Positions 27,483 through 34,549 of a stretch of 42,785 nt of DNA are shown one piece after another. The DNA lies in assembly GCF_023243045.1 (NCBI RefSeq), contig NZ_JALKFX010000078.1, positions 1-42,785 on the forward strand, written 5' to 3'. The notes beneath the pieces were generated by a model, which saw only the letters and a list, made by a program, of their open reading frames with translations, searched no databases and was not told the origin of the DNA. Made by a program: the position numbers and the translations under genes. The stretch is from Frankia sp. AgB32 (GTDB lineage Bacteria; Actinomycetota; Actinomycetes; Frankiales; Frankiaceae). Each line of letters starts with the position of its first letter. Position 1 is the first letter of the stretch.

Positions 27483-27730
27483 GCGACGGCCGGAGTATCC
27501 TGGCTTCCGGATCGACACGCCTGCGTCGGCCTTCCAACCGCCGCGGCGGCCGTGACCTGCCGTCCGACGGTGGGCGCGGGAGTGTCCCGCAGCCCGGTCG
27601 GACGGTCACCGGAGGGCCACGAGGCGGCCGGGTGCCGCTGTGTGTGGCCGTTCCGTGACGGTGCGCTTCCCGGTGACAGTGGCGGGACCGCGCCGGATTC
27701 ACACCGGCTTCCTCCGCAAGCTGTCGCGTG
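27483..27730 (-). ncRNA. Cobalamin riboswitch
   Basis: On the complement strand the 5' part reads GGAAGCCGGTGTGAATCCGG followed by CGCGGTCCCGCCACTGTCACC, the B12-box core of cobalamin riboswitches (AATCC...GCGGTCCCGCCACTGT). The 3' part has GGAAGCCAGGATACTCCGGCC (27501 region), matching the conserved AGCCAGGA-AC end. The intervening ~150 bases fold into GC-rich arms. Its 3' end lies about 45 bases before the GGGAGG ribosome-binding site of the leader ORF. It should turn down the cobalamin operon when adenosylcobalamin is present. The exact ends are approximate. Confidence 0.9.
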
Positions 27731-27773
27731 CGTCAGCATGTCACATCCGTCGAGGTTGAGGGGGCCGCCCGTG

Positions 27774-28835
27774 ATGACTGACCGGGGTCCCGGCGGTGGG
27801 GATGCGCCGGCGGGCCGGGTGGGCGGGTCGGTGGTGGACGTGGCGGCGGTGGCGGCCCGGTTGCGGGCGGACTGCGGGCGCTGCGCGGGCCTGTGCTGTG
27901 TGGCGCCGGGGTTCACCCGGTCGGCGGACTTCCCGGTCAGCAAACCGCCCGGGGTGGCGTGCGGGCATCTGACCGGCGGTTTCACCTGCGGGGTGCACGA
28001 CGAGCTGCGCCCGCGGGGTTTCCACGGCTGTGTGGTGTTCGACTGTCACGGCGCCGGCCAGCAGGTCACCGAGGTCACCTTCGCCGGAGGCGACTGGCGC
28101 GCCGACCCGGCGACGGCGACGCGGATGTTCGACGTGTTCGCGGTCATGCGGACCCTGCACGAGTCGCTGCGCCACCTCGCCGAGGCCCTCACCCTCCTCG
28201 ACGCCGCCGTCGACGCGTCCCCGGTCGCCGACGGGAAGCTGCTGGCCGCGTTGCGCGCCGAGTGGGCTGCGGCGTTGGCGTTCACCGAGGCCGACGCGGA
28301 CACGCTGCTCGCCGTCGACCTGTCCGCCCACCGCCGCGCCGTGCACACCGTCCTGTCCCGTGCCAGCGCCCGGCTGCGCGCCCACCCGCCGGGCCTGCCC
28401 GCCGCCGGTGGCGACGGGGGCCGCGGGGCGGCCGGTGGTCGCGGCCCGGGGCCCGGATCGGGCCGCGGGGGCCCTCGGGCGCGCGGCGGCGGGCCGGCGG
28501 GGCGCCCGGCGCCCGCGGGGGTGCTGGCGGCCGACCTGGTCGGTGCCCGGCTCGCCGGCGCGGACCTGCGCGGCGCGGACCTGGCCGGTCGGCTGCTGCT
28601 CGGCGCCGACCTGCGCCGCGCGGACCTGCGCGCCGCGGACCTGCGGGGGGCGGACCTGCGCGGCGCCGAGCTGGGTGGCGCGGACCTGCGCGGGGCGCTG
28701 TTCGTCACCCAGCCGCAGCTGGACTCCGCCCGCGGCGACACCGCCACGATCCTCCCGGCGGCCCTCGTCCGCCCGGCGCACTGGCCCGCCCAGGTGCCGC
28801 CGTCGACCGGCAGACGCCGAGCCCGGCGCCGCTAG
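27774..28835 (+). CDS. Pentapeptide-repeat protein with Cys-rich N-terminal domain
   Basis: The 353-residue protein has an N-terminal Cys cluster (CGRCAGLCC, then GVACGH, FTCGVHDE, GFHGCVVFDC: eight or more Cys in about 90 residues), resembling metal- or Fe-S-binding YkgJ-like domains. A helical middle (residues ~120-215) and a Gly/Arg/Pro linker lead to about a dozen A(D/E)LRGA pentapeptides between residues 258 and 310, a right-handed beta-helix. Pentapeptide proteins can mimic DNA, but the role here is unknown. It is divergent from the cobalamin riboswitch. ATG 27738 and GTG 27771 are alternative in-frame starts. Confidence 0.85.
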   Translation: MTDRGPGGGDAPAGRVGGSVVDVAAVAARLRADCGRCAGLCCVAPGFTRSADFPVSKPPGVACGHLTGGFTCGVHDELRPRGFHGCVVFDCHGAGQQVTEVTFAGGDWRADPATATRMFDVFAVMRTLHESLRHLAEALTLLDAAVDASPVADGKLLAALRAEWAAALAFTEADADTLLAVDLSAHRRAVHTVLSRASARLRAHPPGLPAAGGDGGRGAAGGRGPGPGSGRGGPRARGGGPAGRPAPAGVLAADLVGARLAGADLRGADLAGRLLLGADLRRADLRAADLRGADLRGAELGGADLRGALFVTQPQLDSARGDTATILPAALVRPAHWPAQVPPSTGRRRARRR

Positions 28836-28841
28836 CCGTCA

Positions 28842-28865
28842 GTGTCGGTGTCGGTGTCGGTGTCG
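28842..28865 (+). repeat. (GTGTCG)4 microsatellite
   Basis: Four perfect GTGTCG hexamers follow the pentapeptide gene stop codon, before the methyltransferase remnant. No function is evident. Confidence 0.9.
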
Positions 28866-28902
28866 CATCCTCGTGGCTGGCGGGGTTCGGTGCGCCGCGC
28901 GG

Positions 28903-29145
28903 TCAGGGTTGTGGTTTGCGCCGGACGGAGATGTGTCCCGGGCTGGTCGCGGTGAACGGCTCCCCGGACCAGCCCGCCCACCGCTCGGTCAGCTCCAGGC
29001 CGGCGAGGCGGCCGATCAGGTCCAGCTCGCTCGGCCAGGCGTGGCGCGGGTCGACCGGATAGCTGCCGGACGCCGTCCGGGCCGAGGGTGAGATGGCGGC
29101 TGCGGACACGTGGGAGGATCGGGTCGTGGAAGGACACACTCCGCC
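28903..29145 (-). pseudogene. Class I SAM methyltransferase, 3' fragment with frameshift
   Basis: The end of the frame reads RHAWPSELDLIGRLAGLELTERWAGW then GEPFTATSPGHISV, the C-terminus of a common class I methyltransferase. The preceding residues of the family (SFHDPILPRVRSRHLTLGPDGVRQL) are found in a different frame just upstream, so a frameshift lies near 29070. The SAM-binding domain is absent: an amino acid permease gene ends at 29161. The piece is a decayed remnant. Confidence 0.75.
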
Positions 29146-29160
29146 GCGTCACCTCCGCGT

Positions 29161-30432
29161 TCAGGTCCGCCGGTGGGCGGTGATGAGGCGGCGCACGCCG
29201 TGGAGGGCGCCACCCGCGGCGAGGACGGCGGCTCCGGTGAGCACCGCGGTCGGGGGCAGGGCGAAGGCGAGGATCAGGCAGCCGGCGAGGCCGGCCGCGG
29301 GCACGGCGCGTGGCGGGCGGCCTTCGCTCGGGGCGAGGGTCCAGGCGCTGGCGTTGGCGATCGCGTAGTAGGCCAGCACCCCGAACGAGGAGAAACCGAT
29401 CGCCGCCCGCACGTCCACGGTCGCGGCCAGGACGGCGACGACCGCGCCGACGAGGAGTTCGGCGCGGTGCGGCACCGCGAACCGCGGGTGGACCGCGGCG
29501 AGGGCGTGGGGCAGGTGGTGGTCGCGGGCCATCGCCAGGGTGGTGCGCGACACCCCGAGGATCAGGGCGAGCAGGGACCCGAGGGCGGCGATGGCGGCAC
29601 CGGCGCGTACGACCGGTGTCAGCCAGGCGGCGCCCGCGGCGCGCACCGTGTCGGACAGCGCCGCGGTGGCCTCGCCGAGCCGGGCGGGGCCCAGGACGCT
29701 CAGGGCGGCGACGGCGACGGCGGTGTAGACGATCAGGGTGATCGTGAGGGCGGTGGGGATGGCGCGGGGGATGATGCGGGCCGGGTCGCGGACCTCCTCG
29801 CCGAGGGTGGCGATGCGGGCGTAGCCGGCGAACGCGAAGAACAGCAGTCCGGCGGCCCGCAGCACTCCGCCCGGGGTGGCGTCGGCGCCGATGTCGAGGC
29901 GGCCGGGGTGGGCGGCGGTCGAGGTGAGGGCGGCGACGACGACCGCGGCGAGCACCACCAGCACGATCGTGATGATCAGCCGGGTGAGCCACGCGGACTT
30001 CTGCACACCGGCGTAGTTCACCGCGGTCAGCGCCATCACTGCCGCCGCCGCCACCGTGTGGGCGTGGGCGGGCCAGGTGTAGGTGCCGACGGTGAGTGCC
30101 ATCGCGGCGCAGGAGGCGGTCTTGCCGACGACGAACGCCCAGCCGGCGAGGTAGCCCCAGAAGTCTCCGAGGCGTTCGCGGCCGTAGACGTAGGTGCCGC
30201 CGGAGGCCGGGTAGCGGGCCGCGAGGCGTGCCGACGAGGTCGCGTTGCAGTAGGCGACCGCGGCGGCGAGCACCAGGGCGGGTAGCAGTCCGGACCCGGC
30301 GGCGCGCGCCGCCGGGCCCAGCGCGGCGAAGATCCCCGCGCCGATCATCGCGCCGAGACCGATCATGACCGCGTCGGTCATGCCGAGGCGGCGGCGCAGG
30401 TGCTGCGGCGCCCCGGTTGATGGTTCGTCCAC
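29161..30432 (-). CDS. APC-family amino acid permease
   Basis: The 423-residue protein has about 12 hydrophobic segments and the APC signature near the N-terminus: DAVMIGLGAMIGAGIFAALGPAA (unwound TM1 with GAGIF) and SARLAARYPASGGTYVYGRERLG. Later FFAFAGYARIATLGEEVRDPARIIPRAI is the conserved TM6 and cytoplasmic loop. It should move amino acids or polyamines in exchange or with protons; specificity cannot be told. The start is GTG or equivalent at 30432. It is not evidently in an operon. Confidence 0.92.
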   Translation of the reverse strand: MDEPSTGAPQHLRRRLGMTDAVMIGLGAMIGAGIFAALGPAARAAGSGLLPALVLAAAVAYCNATSSARLAARYPASGGTYVYGRERLGDFWGYLAGWAFVVGKTASCAAMALTVGTYTWPAHAHTVAAAAVMALTAVNYAGVQKSAWLTRLIITIVLVVLAAVVVAALTSTAAHPGRLDIGADATPGGVLRAAGLLFFAFAGYARIATLGEEVRDPARIIPRAIPTALTITLIVYTAVAVAALSVLGPARLGEATAALSDTVRAAGAAWLTPVVRAGAAIAALGSLLALILGVSRTTLAMARDHHLPHALAAVHPRFAVPHRAELLVGAVVAVLAATVDVRAAIGFSSFGVLAYYAIANASAWTLAPSEGRPPRAVPAAGLAGCLILAFALPPTAVLTGAAVLAAGGALHGVRRLITAHRRT

Positions 30433-30543
30433 GGCCGCTCCCCCGCCGATCCCGACATGCGTCGCGTTCGCGAATATCGGCTGACAGTAGCGGCTACGCG
30501 GCGCGGCGCCGTCGGATCCGTTCCGGTTGTGCCCGGGGAACGG

Positions 30544-31620
30544 TCAGGGGGCGGCGGGGTGGTGGTGGGCGGGGCTGGTGTGGATGGTCGCGGCGGACAG
30601 GCGGCGCAGGTGGCGCAGCAGGTGGGCTTCGGCGGCGTGGGCGACGTCGTGGGCGTCGCGCACCGTCAACGACGCGTCGACGGTGACGTCGGCTTCGGCG
30701 CGCAGGGTGTGGCCGATCCAACGCAGGCGCAGGTCGCGGACGGACTGGATGCCGTCGGTGTGCAGCAGGGTGCTGGTGGCCTCGGCGTGCAGTGCCGGGT
30801 CGACGGCGTCCATGAGGCGGGCGGCGACGACGCGGGTGGCGGAGCGCAGGACCCCGAGGATCACGACGGTGATCGCCAGGCCGAGGGCGGGGTCGGCCCA
30901 GTCCTGGCCCAGGGCGACACCGGCGGCGCCGAGCAGGACCGCGAGGCTGGTGAACCCGTCGGTGCGGGCGTGCAGGCCGTCGGCGACGAGGGCGGCGGAG
31001 CCGATGCGGCGGCCGACACTGATGCGGTGGCGGGCGACGATCTCGTTGCCGGCGAAACCGAGCAGGCCGGCGGCGGCGACGGCGGGGAGATGGTCGAGGT
31101 GGCGGGGGTGCAGCAGCCGGTCGATCGCGGTCCAGGCGGCGAACCCACCCGAGAAGGTGATCATGGCGAGGACGGTCAGGCCGGCGAGGTCCTCGGCGCG
31201 GCCGTAGCCGTAGGTGAACCGGGGGGTGGGTGGGCGCCGCGCGAGGGTGAAGGCGAGGAGCAGCGGGACGGCGGTGAACGCGTCGGCGACGTTGTGCAGG
31301 GTGTCCCCGAGCAGCGCCACCGATCCGGACAGGACGACCACGATCGCCTGCGCGGCGGCGGTGACGCCGAGGGCGGCGAGGCTGATCAGCAGGGCGCGGC
31401 GCCCGGCGGCGTCGGCTTCGAGGGCGTCGTCGATCTGCTCGGCGCTGTCGTGGCTGTGTCCCCCGGCCAGTTCGGACAGCGCGTGGCGCAGCCGCCCGGC
31501 GGATCGCCCGTGCCGGTGGGTGTGACCCTGCCGGTGGGTGTGACTGTGCCCGTGGGTGTGACTGTGCCCGTCGTGAGCGGGGCTGTGGCGGTGGATGGGG
31601 CGGTCGTGGTCGTGCTCCAT
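30544..31620 (-). CDS. Cation diffusion facilitator (zinc-type CDF) with His-rich N-terminus
   Basis: The 358-residue protein exports divalent cations, usually Zn2+, by proton antiport. A His-rich N-terminus (HDGHSHTHGHSHTHRQGHTHRHG) comes from an 18-bp tandem repeat and probably binds metal. TM helices follow with the CDF site in SVALLGDTLHNVADAF (TM2, D and H) and VADGLHARTDGFTSLAVL (TM5). The C-terminal cytoplasmic domain (SVRDLRLRWIGHTLRAEADVTVD) is typical. ATG 31620 is preceded by TATCGT six bases upstream, suggesting a leaderless message; longer in-frame starts run into the intergenic region and lack support. Confidence 0.92.
   Translation of the reverse strand: MEHDHDRPIHRHSPAHDGHSHTHGHSHTHRQGHTHRHGRSAGRLRHALSELAGGHSHDSAEQIDDALEADAAGRRALLISLAALGVTAAAQAIVVVLSGSVALLGDTLHNVADAFTAVPLLLAFTLARRPPTPRFTYGYGRAEDLAGLTVLAMITFSGGFAAWTAIDRLLHPRHLDHLPAVAAAGLLGFAGNEIVARHRISVGRRIGSAALVADGLHARTDGFTSLAVLLGAAGVALGQDWADPALGLAITVVILGVLRSATRVVAARLMDAVDPALHAEATSTLLHTDGIQSVRDLRLRWIGHTLRAEADVTVDASLTVRDAHDVAHAAEAHLLRHLRRLSAATIHTSPAHHHPAAP
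31513..31566 (-). repeat. Three 18-bp tandem repeats coding the His-rich region of the CDF gene
   Basis: Units beginning CCGGTGGGTGTGACCCTG, with few differences, repeat three times in frame and encode H-x-H-x-H patterns. Copy number may vary between strains and tune metal binding. Confidence 0.85.
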
Positions 31621-31693
31621 GGGGCGACGATAGGGCAAAACGATCAATGCGGCGGGGTGGCATCTGCCAGCTCGTCGCACCTGCTCACCCGGT

Positions 31694-31725
31694 GCGGCAC
31701 GGTTGTCTCGCGGCACGGTTGTCTC
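31694..31725. repeat. Perfect 16-bp tandem duplication beside the response regulator gene
   Basis: GCGGCACGGTTGTCTC occurs twice back to back, three bases outside the 3' end of the response regulator gene. It lies in the ~100-base gap between that gene and the CDF start, so it could affect the CDF upstream region. Confidence 0.85.
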
Positions 31726-31728
31726 GCG

Positions 31729-32466
31729 TCACAGTTCTCCGGCGTCGTGGACGAGCAGGGCGATCTGGGTGCGGTTGGTCAGGGTGAGGCGGGTCAGGAC
31801 GCGGGTGATGTGCGCTTTGACGGTGGCCACCGACAGGTGCAGGTCGGCGGCGATCTCGGCGTTGGTGCGGCCGCGGCCGATACCCAGGGCGACGTCACGT
31901 TCGCGGGGGGTGAGCTGGGCGAGGGCCGCGCGGGCCCGGGCGTGGACGGCGGCGTCGGCGGTGGTGCGTTCCAACAGCCGCCGGGTGACGGCGGGGGCGA
32001 GGATCGGTTCGCCGGCCGCGACCCGCAGGACCGCCTCGACGATGCGCGCCGGTGGGGCGTCCTTGAGCAGGAACCCGCCGGCGCCGGCGCGCAGCGCGGC
32101 GAGCACGTGGTCGTCGGTGTCGAAGGTGGTCAGCACGACGACGTCGGGCGGGTGGGGGCGGGCGCGCAGCCGGCGGGTGGCCGTCAGCCCGTCCATGACC
32201 GGCATCCGCAGGTCCATGAGGACGACGTCGGGATGGTGGGCGTCGACGGCGCCCAGGGCCTGCGCGCCGTCACCGGCGTGCCCGACGACGGCGATGCCGG
32301 CGGCGCCGTCGAGCATCATCACCAGCCCGGCGCGCACGAGCGGGTCGTCGTCGACGATGAGCACCCGGACGATGAGCACCCGGGCGCCGGCGGCACCCGG
32401 TCCGCCCGGGGCTGGTGCGCCCGGCGTGGCGGGCTGGGCGCTCGGTTGCTCGGCGGGCAGGCTCAT
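31729..32466 (-). CDS. NarL/LuxR-type response regulator
   Basis: The 245-residue protein has a receiver domain (VLIVDDDPLVRAGLVMML; phosphoacceptor Asp in DVVLMDLRMPVMDG; Lys in GGFLLKDAPP) and a C-terminal LuxR HTH (LTPRERDVALGIGRGRTNAEIAADLHLSVATVKAHI, split here as one continuous helix set). An N-terminal Ala/Pro/Gly stretch of about 25 residues precedes the receiver. The first beta strand is duplicated (VLIVRVLIVDDD) by a 15-bp tandem repeat. The start overlaps the histidine kinase stop by four bases, so the pair is translationally coupled. Confidence 0.93.
   Translation of the reverse strand: MSLPAEQPSAQPATPGAPAPGGPGAAGARVLIVRVLIVDDDPLVRAGLVMMLDGAAGIAVVGHAGDGAQALGAVDAHHPDVVLMDLRMPVMDGLTATRRLRARPHPPDVVVLTTFDTDDHVLAALRAGAGGFLLKDAPPARIVEAVLRVAAGEPILAPAVTRRLLERTTADAAVHARARAALAQLTPRERDVALGIGRGRTNAEIAADLHLSVATVKAHITRVLTRLTLTNRTQIALLVHDAGEL
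32354..32383 (-). repeat. Perfect 15-bp duplication in the response regulator gene
   Basis: ACGATGAGCACCCGG occurs twice in tandem. It adds one extra copy of the RVLIV beta strand immediately before the acidic DDD triad of the receiver domain. Confidence 0.95.
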
Positions 32467-33647
32467 CGTGCCCACGGCAGGGCGGCGTGCAGGCGGAACT
32501 CGCCGTCGACGTGCTGGTGGTCGAGGTGGCCGCCGGCGAGGCGGACGCGTTCGGTCAGGCCGACCAGGCCCATGCCGCTGCCCGGGGAGGTGGCCGGGGT
32601 CGGGCTCGTCGGGGTCGGGTTGACCACGTCGATGAGCAGGTCGGCGCCGGGAGCGCCGGTCACGGTGAGGCGCACCGGTGCGCCGGTGGCGTGACGGTGG
32701 GCGTTGGTGAGGGCTTCCTGCACGACGCGGTAGGCGGCGCGGCCCACCGGGGCGGGCGGTGGGCCCTCGGGCAGCGCGGTGGCGTGGGTGACGGTGGTGC
32801 CGGCGGCGCGGGTGCGGGCCAGCAGGGCGGGCAGGTCCGCGAGGGTGGGCAGCGGCTGGTTGTCGTCGCCTGTGTCGTCCTCGCGCAGGACGGCGATGAC
32901 GGCGCGGAGTTCCTCCAGTGCCTCGTGGACCGTCTCGCGGATCACCCCGGCGGCGCGGGCGAGCTGTTGCGGTGGGGCGTCGGGGCGGTACTCGACGGCG
33001 CCGGCGTGGGTGGCGAGCAGGGACAGCCGGTGGGCGAGGACGTCGTGCATCTCCCGGGCCAGGCGGGTGCGTTCGCCGGCGCGGGCCTCGGCGACGCGCC
33101 GGCCCTGTTCGGCCTCGGCGCGCTGGGCGCGTTCCACCAGGGAGGCGAGCAGTGCCTGGCGGGCGCGGATGAGCGCACCCCAGCCGAGCAGCGCTGCGTG
33201 CGCGGCGATGACGACGACGAGCCACCACACCAGCGGCAGCCCGCCGACGGGTCGCAGCAGACCGCGGGCGGTGTGCGCGGCGATCCCGGCGGCGGCGACG
33301 GCGAGCGCGACCGGCAGGCGCCGGCGGGCGGAGACGTGCAGCAGGGCGAGGGTCGCCGGTGGTGTCGCCGCCGGGGAGACGACGGCGAGCGCGGCGAGCG
33401 CGAGGGCGGTGGGGACGGGGTGGCGGGCCAGGCCGGCCAGTCCCAGCCAGCTGGCGACACCGAGGGCAACGTCGACGGTGAGCCAGCCGCTGCCGGGATG
33501 GGACAGGACCTGCCCCCACACGGTGGCGCCGACGAGCGGTGCGAGCGCGGCGAGGGTCACCACGGTGACGCCGCGCCAGGCGTGGTCGGCGCGGTCGGGG
33601 TGGAACCCGGCGTGGCCGGGAGGCTGGTCGCACAGGGTGGGTCGCAT
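32463..33647 (-). CDS. NarL-partner sensor histidine kinase (HisKA_3)
   Basis: The 394-residue protein has five or six hydrophobic helices in the first ~170 residues, a short coiled stretch (RARQALLASLVERAQRAEAEQ), then the HisKA_3 dimerisation helix with phospho-His in RLAREMHDVLAHRLSLLA. The HATPase domain has the N box (YRVVQEALTNAHRHA) and G box (GSGMGLVGLTERV). It phosphorylates the adjacent response regulator. The signal is unknown; there is no extracellular sensor domain of size. ATG 33647 is preferred over upstream in-frame codons. Confidence 0.92.
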   Translation of the reverse strand: MRPTLCDQPPGHAGFHPDRADHAWRGVTVVTLAALAPLVGATVWGQVLSHPGSGWLTVDVALGVASWLGLAGLARHPVPTALALAALAVVSPAATPPATLALLHVSARRRLPVALAVAAAGIAAHTARGLLRPVGGLPLVWWLVVVIAAHAALLGWGALIRARQALLASLVERAQRAEAEQGRRVAEARAGERTRLAREMHDVLAHRLSLLATHAGAVEYRPDAPPQQLARAAGVIRETVHEALEELRAVIAVLREDDTGDDNQPLPTLADLPALLARTRAAGTTVTHATALPEGPPPAPVGRAAYRVVQEALTNAHRHATGAPVRLTVTGAPGADLLIDVVNPTPTSPTPATSPGSGMGLVGLTERVRLAGGHLDHQHVDGEFRLHAALPWAR

Positions 33648-33800
33648 GCGCCGAAGGCTAAGGTCGTCGGGCGCTGGGCGAACAGCGACCAAAGTCGACG
33701 GCGCCGCGTCCCATGTCCACTGGATCTCGATGGCATCCCCCTGGGGGGTGGTGGCAGGACCGGTAGCAGCCTGTCGAGGGGGCTAGGGGATCATCCGGGT

Positions 33801-34478
33801 ATGCAGTCGCTGGCGTTGCTCGACCTGGACGGCACGCTCGTCGACCGCAGGGCGGCGTTCCAGGTGTGGGCCAGGGAGTTCGTCGCCGCCCATGGACTCG
33901 ATGACGCGGCGCTTGAGTGTTTGCTCATGGCCGATGCGCACCGTTCGGGGCCGATGGGCGCCTTCTTCGTGACCGTATGCGCGACGTTCGACCTGTCCAT
34001 GCGGCCCGACCAGGTGTGGGAGCAGTACCGCCGCCGCATGCCCGAGCTGGCGTCGTGCCATCCCGAGGATCTCGACGCGCTGCGGCGGCTGCGTCGGGCC
34101 GGATGGCGGATCGGGATCGTCACCAACGGGATGGCTGACATCCAGCTCGGGAAGATCCGAAACACCGGGTTGGACAGGCTGGTCGACGCGTGGTGCATCT
34201 CGGACGACGTGGGTGTCCGCAAACCTGACCCGGAGATCTTCCGGCTCGTCGCCGAACGCTGCGGGCGTGGTACCGAGCGCGGCGGATGGATGGTCGGCGA
34301 TGATCCGGTCCTTGATGTCGGCGGTGGCCACGCCGCCGGGCTGCGCACGATATGGCTGCGGCCGAGACGCCGTGACTCGTGGCCGTCTGTCGGCCCCGCG
34401 CCTGACGTCAGGGTCGACTCGGTTGCCGAAGCCGTCGACGTGCTCCTCGGATCGAAGCGATCCGCACGCAACGCGTGA
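33801..34478 (+). CDS. HAD-superfamily hydrolase
   Basis: The 225-residue protein has the HAD motifs: motif I LLDLDGTLVDRR at the very N-terminus (nucleophile and acid Asp), motif II IGIVTNGMAD, Lys of motif III in GVRKPDPEIF, and motif IV WMVGDDPVLDVGGGHAAG. The helical cap between residues ~20 and 85 makes it subfamily IA, like phosphoglycolate phosphatases or haloacid dehalogenases. The substrate is unknown. It is convergent with the TIR/WD40 gene and divergent from the sensor kinase. Confidence 0.88.
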   Translation: MQSLALLDLDGTLVDRRAAFQVWAREFVAAHGLDDAALECLLMADAHRSGPMGAFFVTVCATFDLSMRPDQVWEQYRRRMPELASCHPEDLDALRRLRRAGWRIGIVTNGMADIQLGKIRNTGLDRLVDAWCISDDVGVRKPDPEIFRLVAERCGRGTERGGWMVGDDPVLDVGGGHAAGLRTIWLRPRRRDSWPSVGPAPDVRVDSVAEAVDVLLGSKRSARNA

Positions 34479-34549
34479 ATTTCCCGGGGGCGTGGCCGCA
34501 GAGGAGCGTCGGTCACCCAACCGGGTCCTTAGGCCTCGCCGTGTCGAGC

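Noticed and set aside
27394-27702. In-frame N-terminal extension of the chelatase gene
   Set aside because: It overlaps the cobalamin riboswitch and reads as Arg/Pro-rich noise; homologues begin at MVSFPLAAVVG.
28832-29992. 386-residue minus-strand frame across the permease gene
   Set aside because: It is a His/Arg/Pro-rich shadow of the APC permease; only its last part, encoding the methyltransferase remnant, has meaning.
32415-33800. Long upstream extension of the HAD hydrolase frame
   Set aside because: It runs antisense through the histidine kinase gene; the HAD motif I lies right after ATG 33801.
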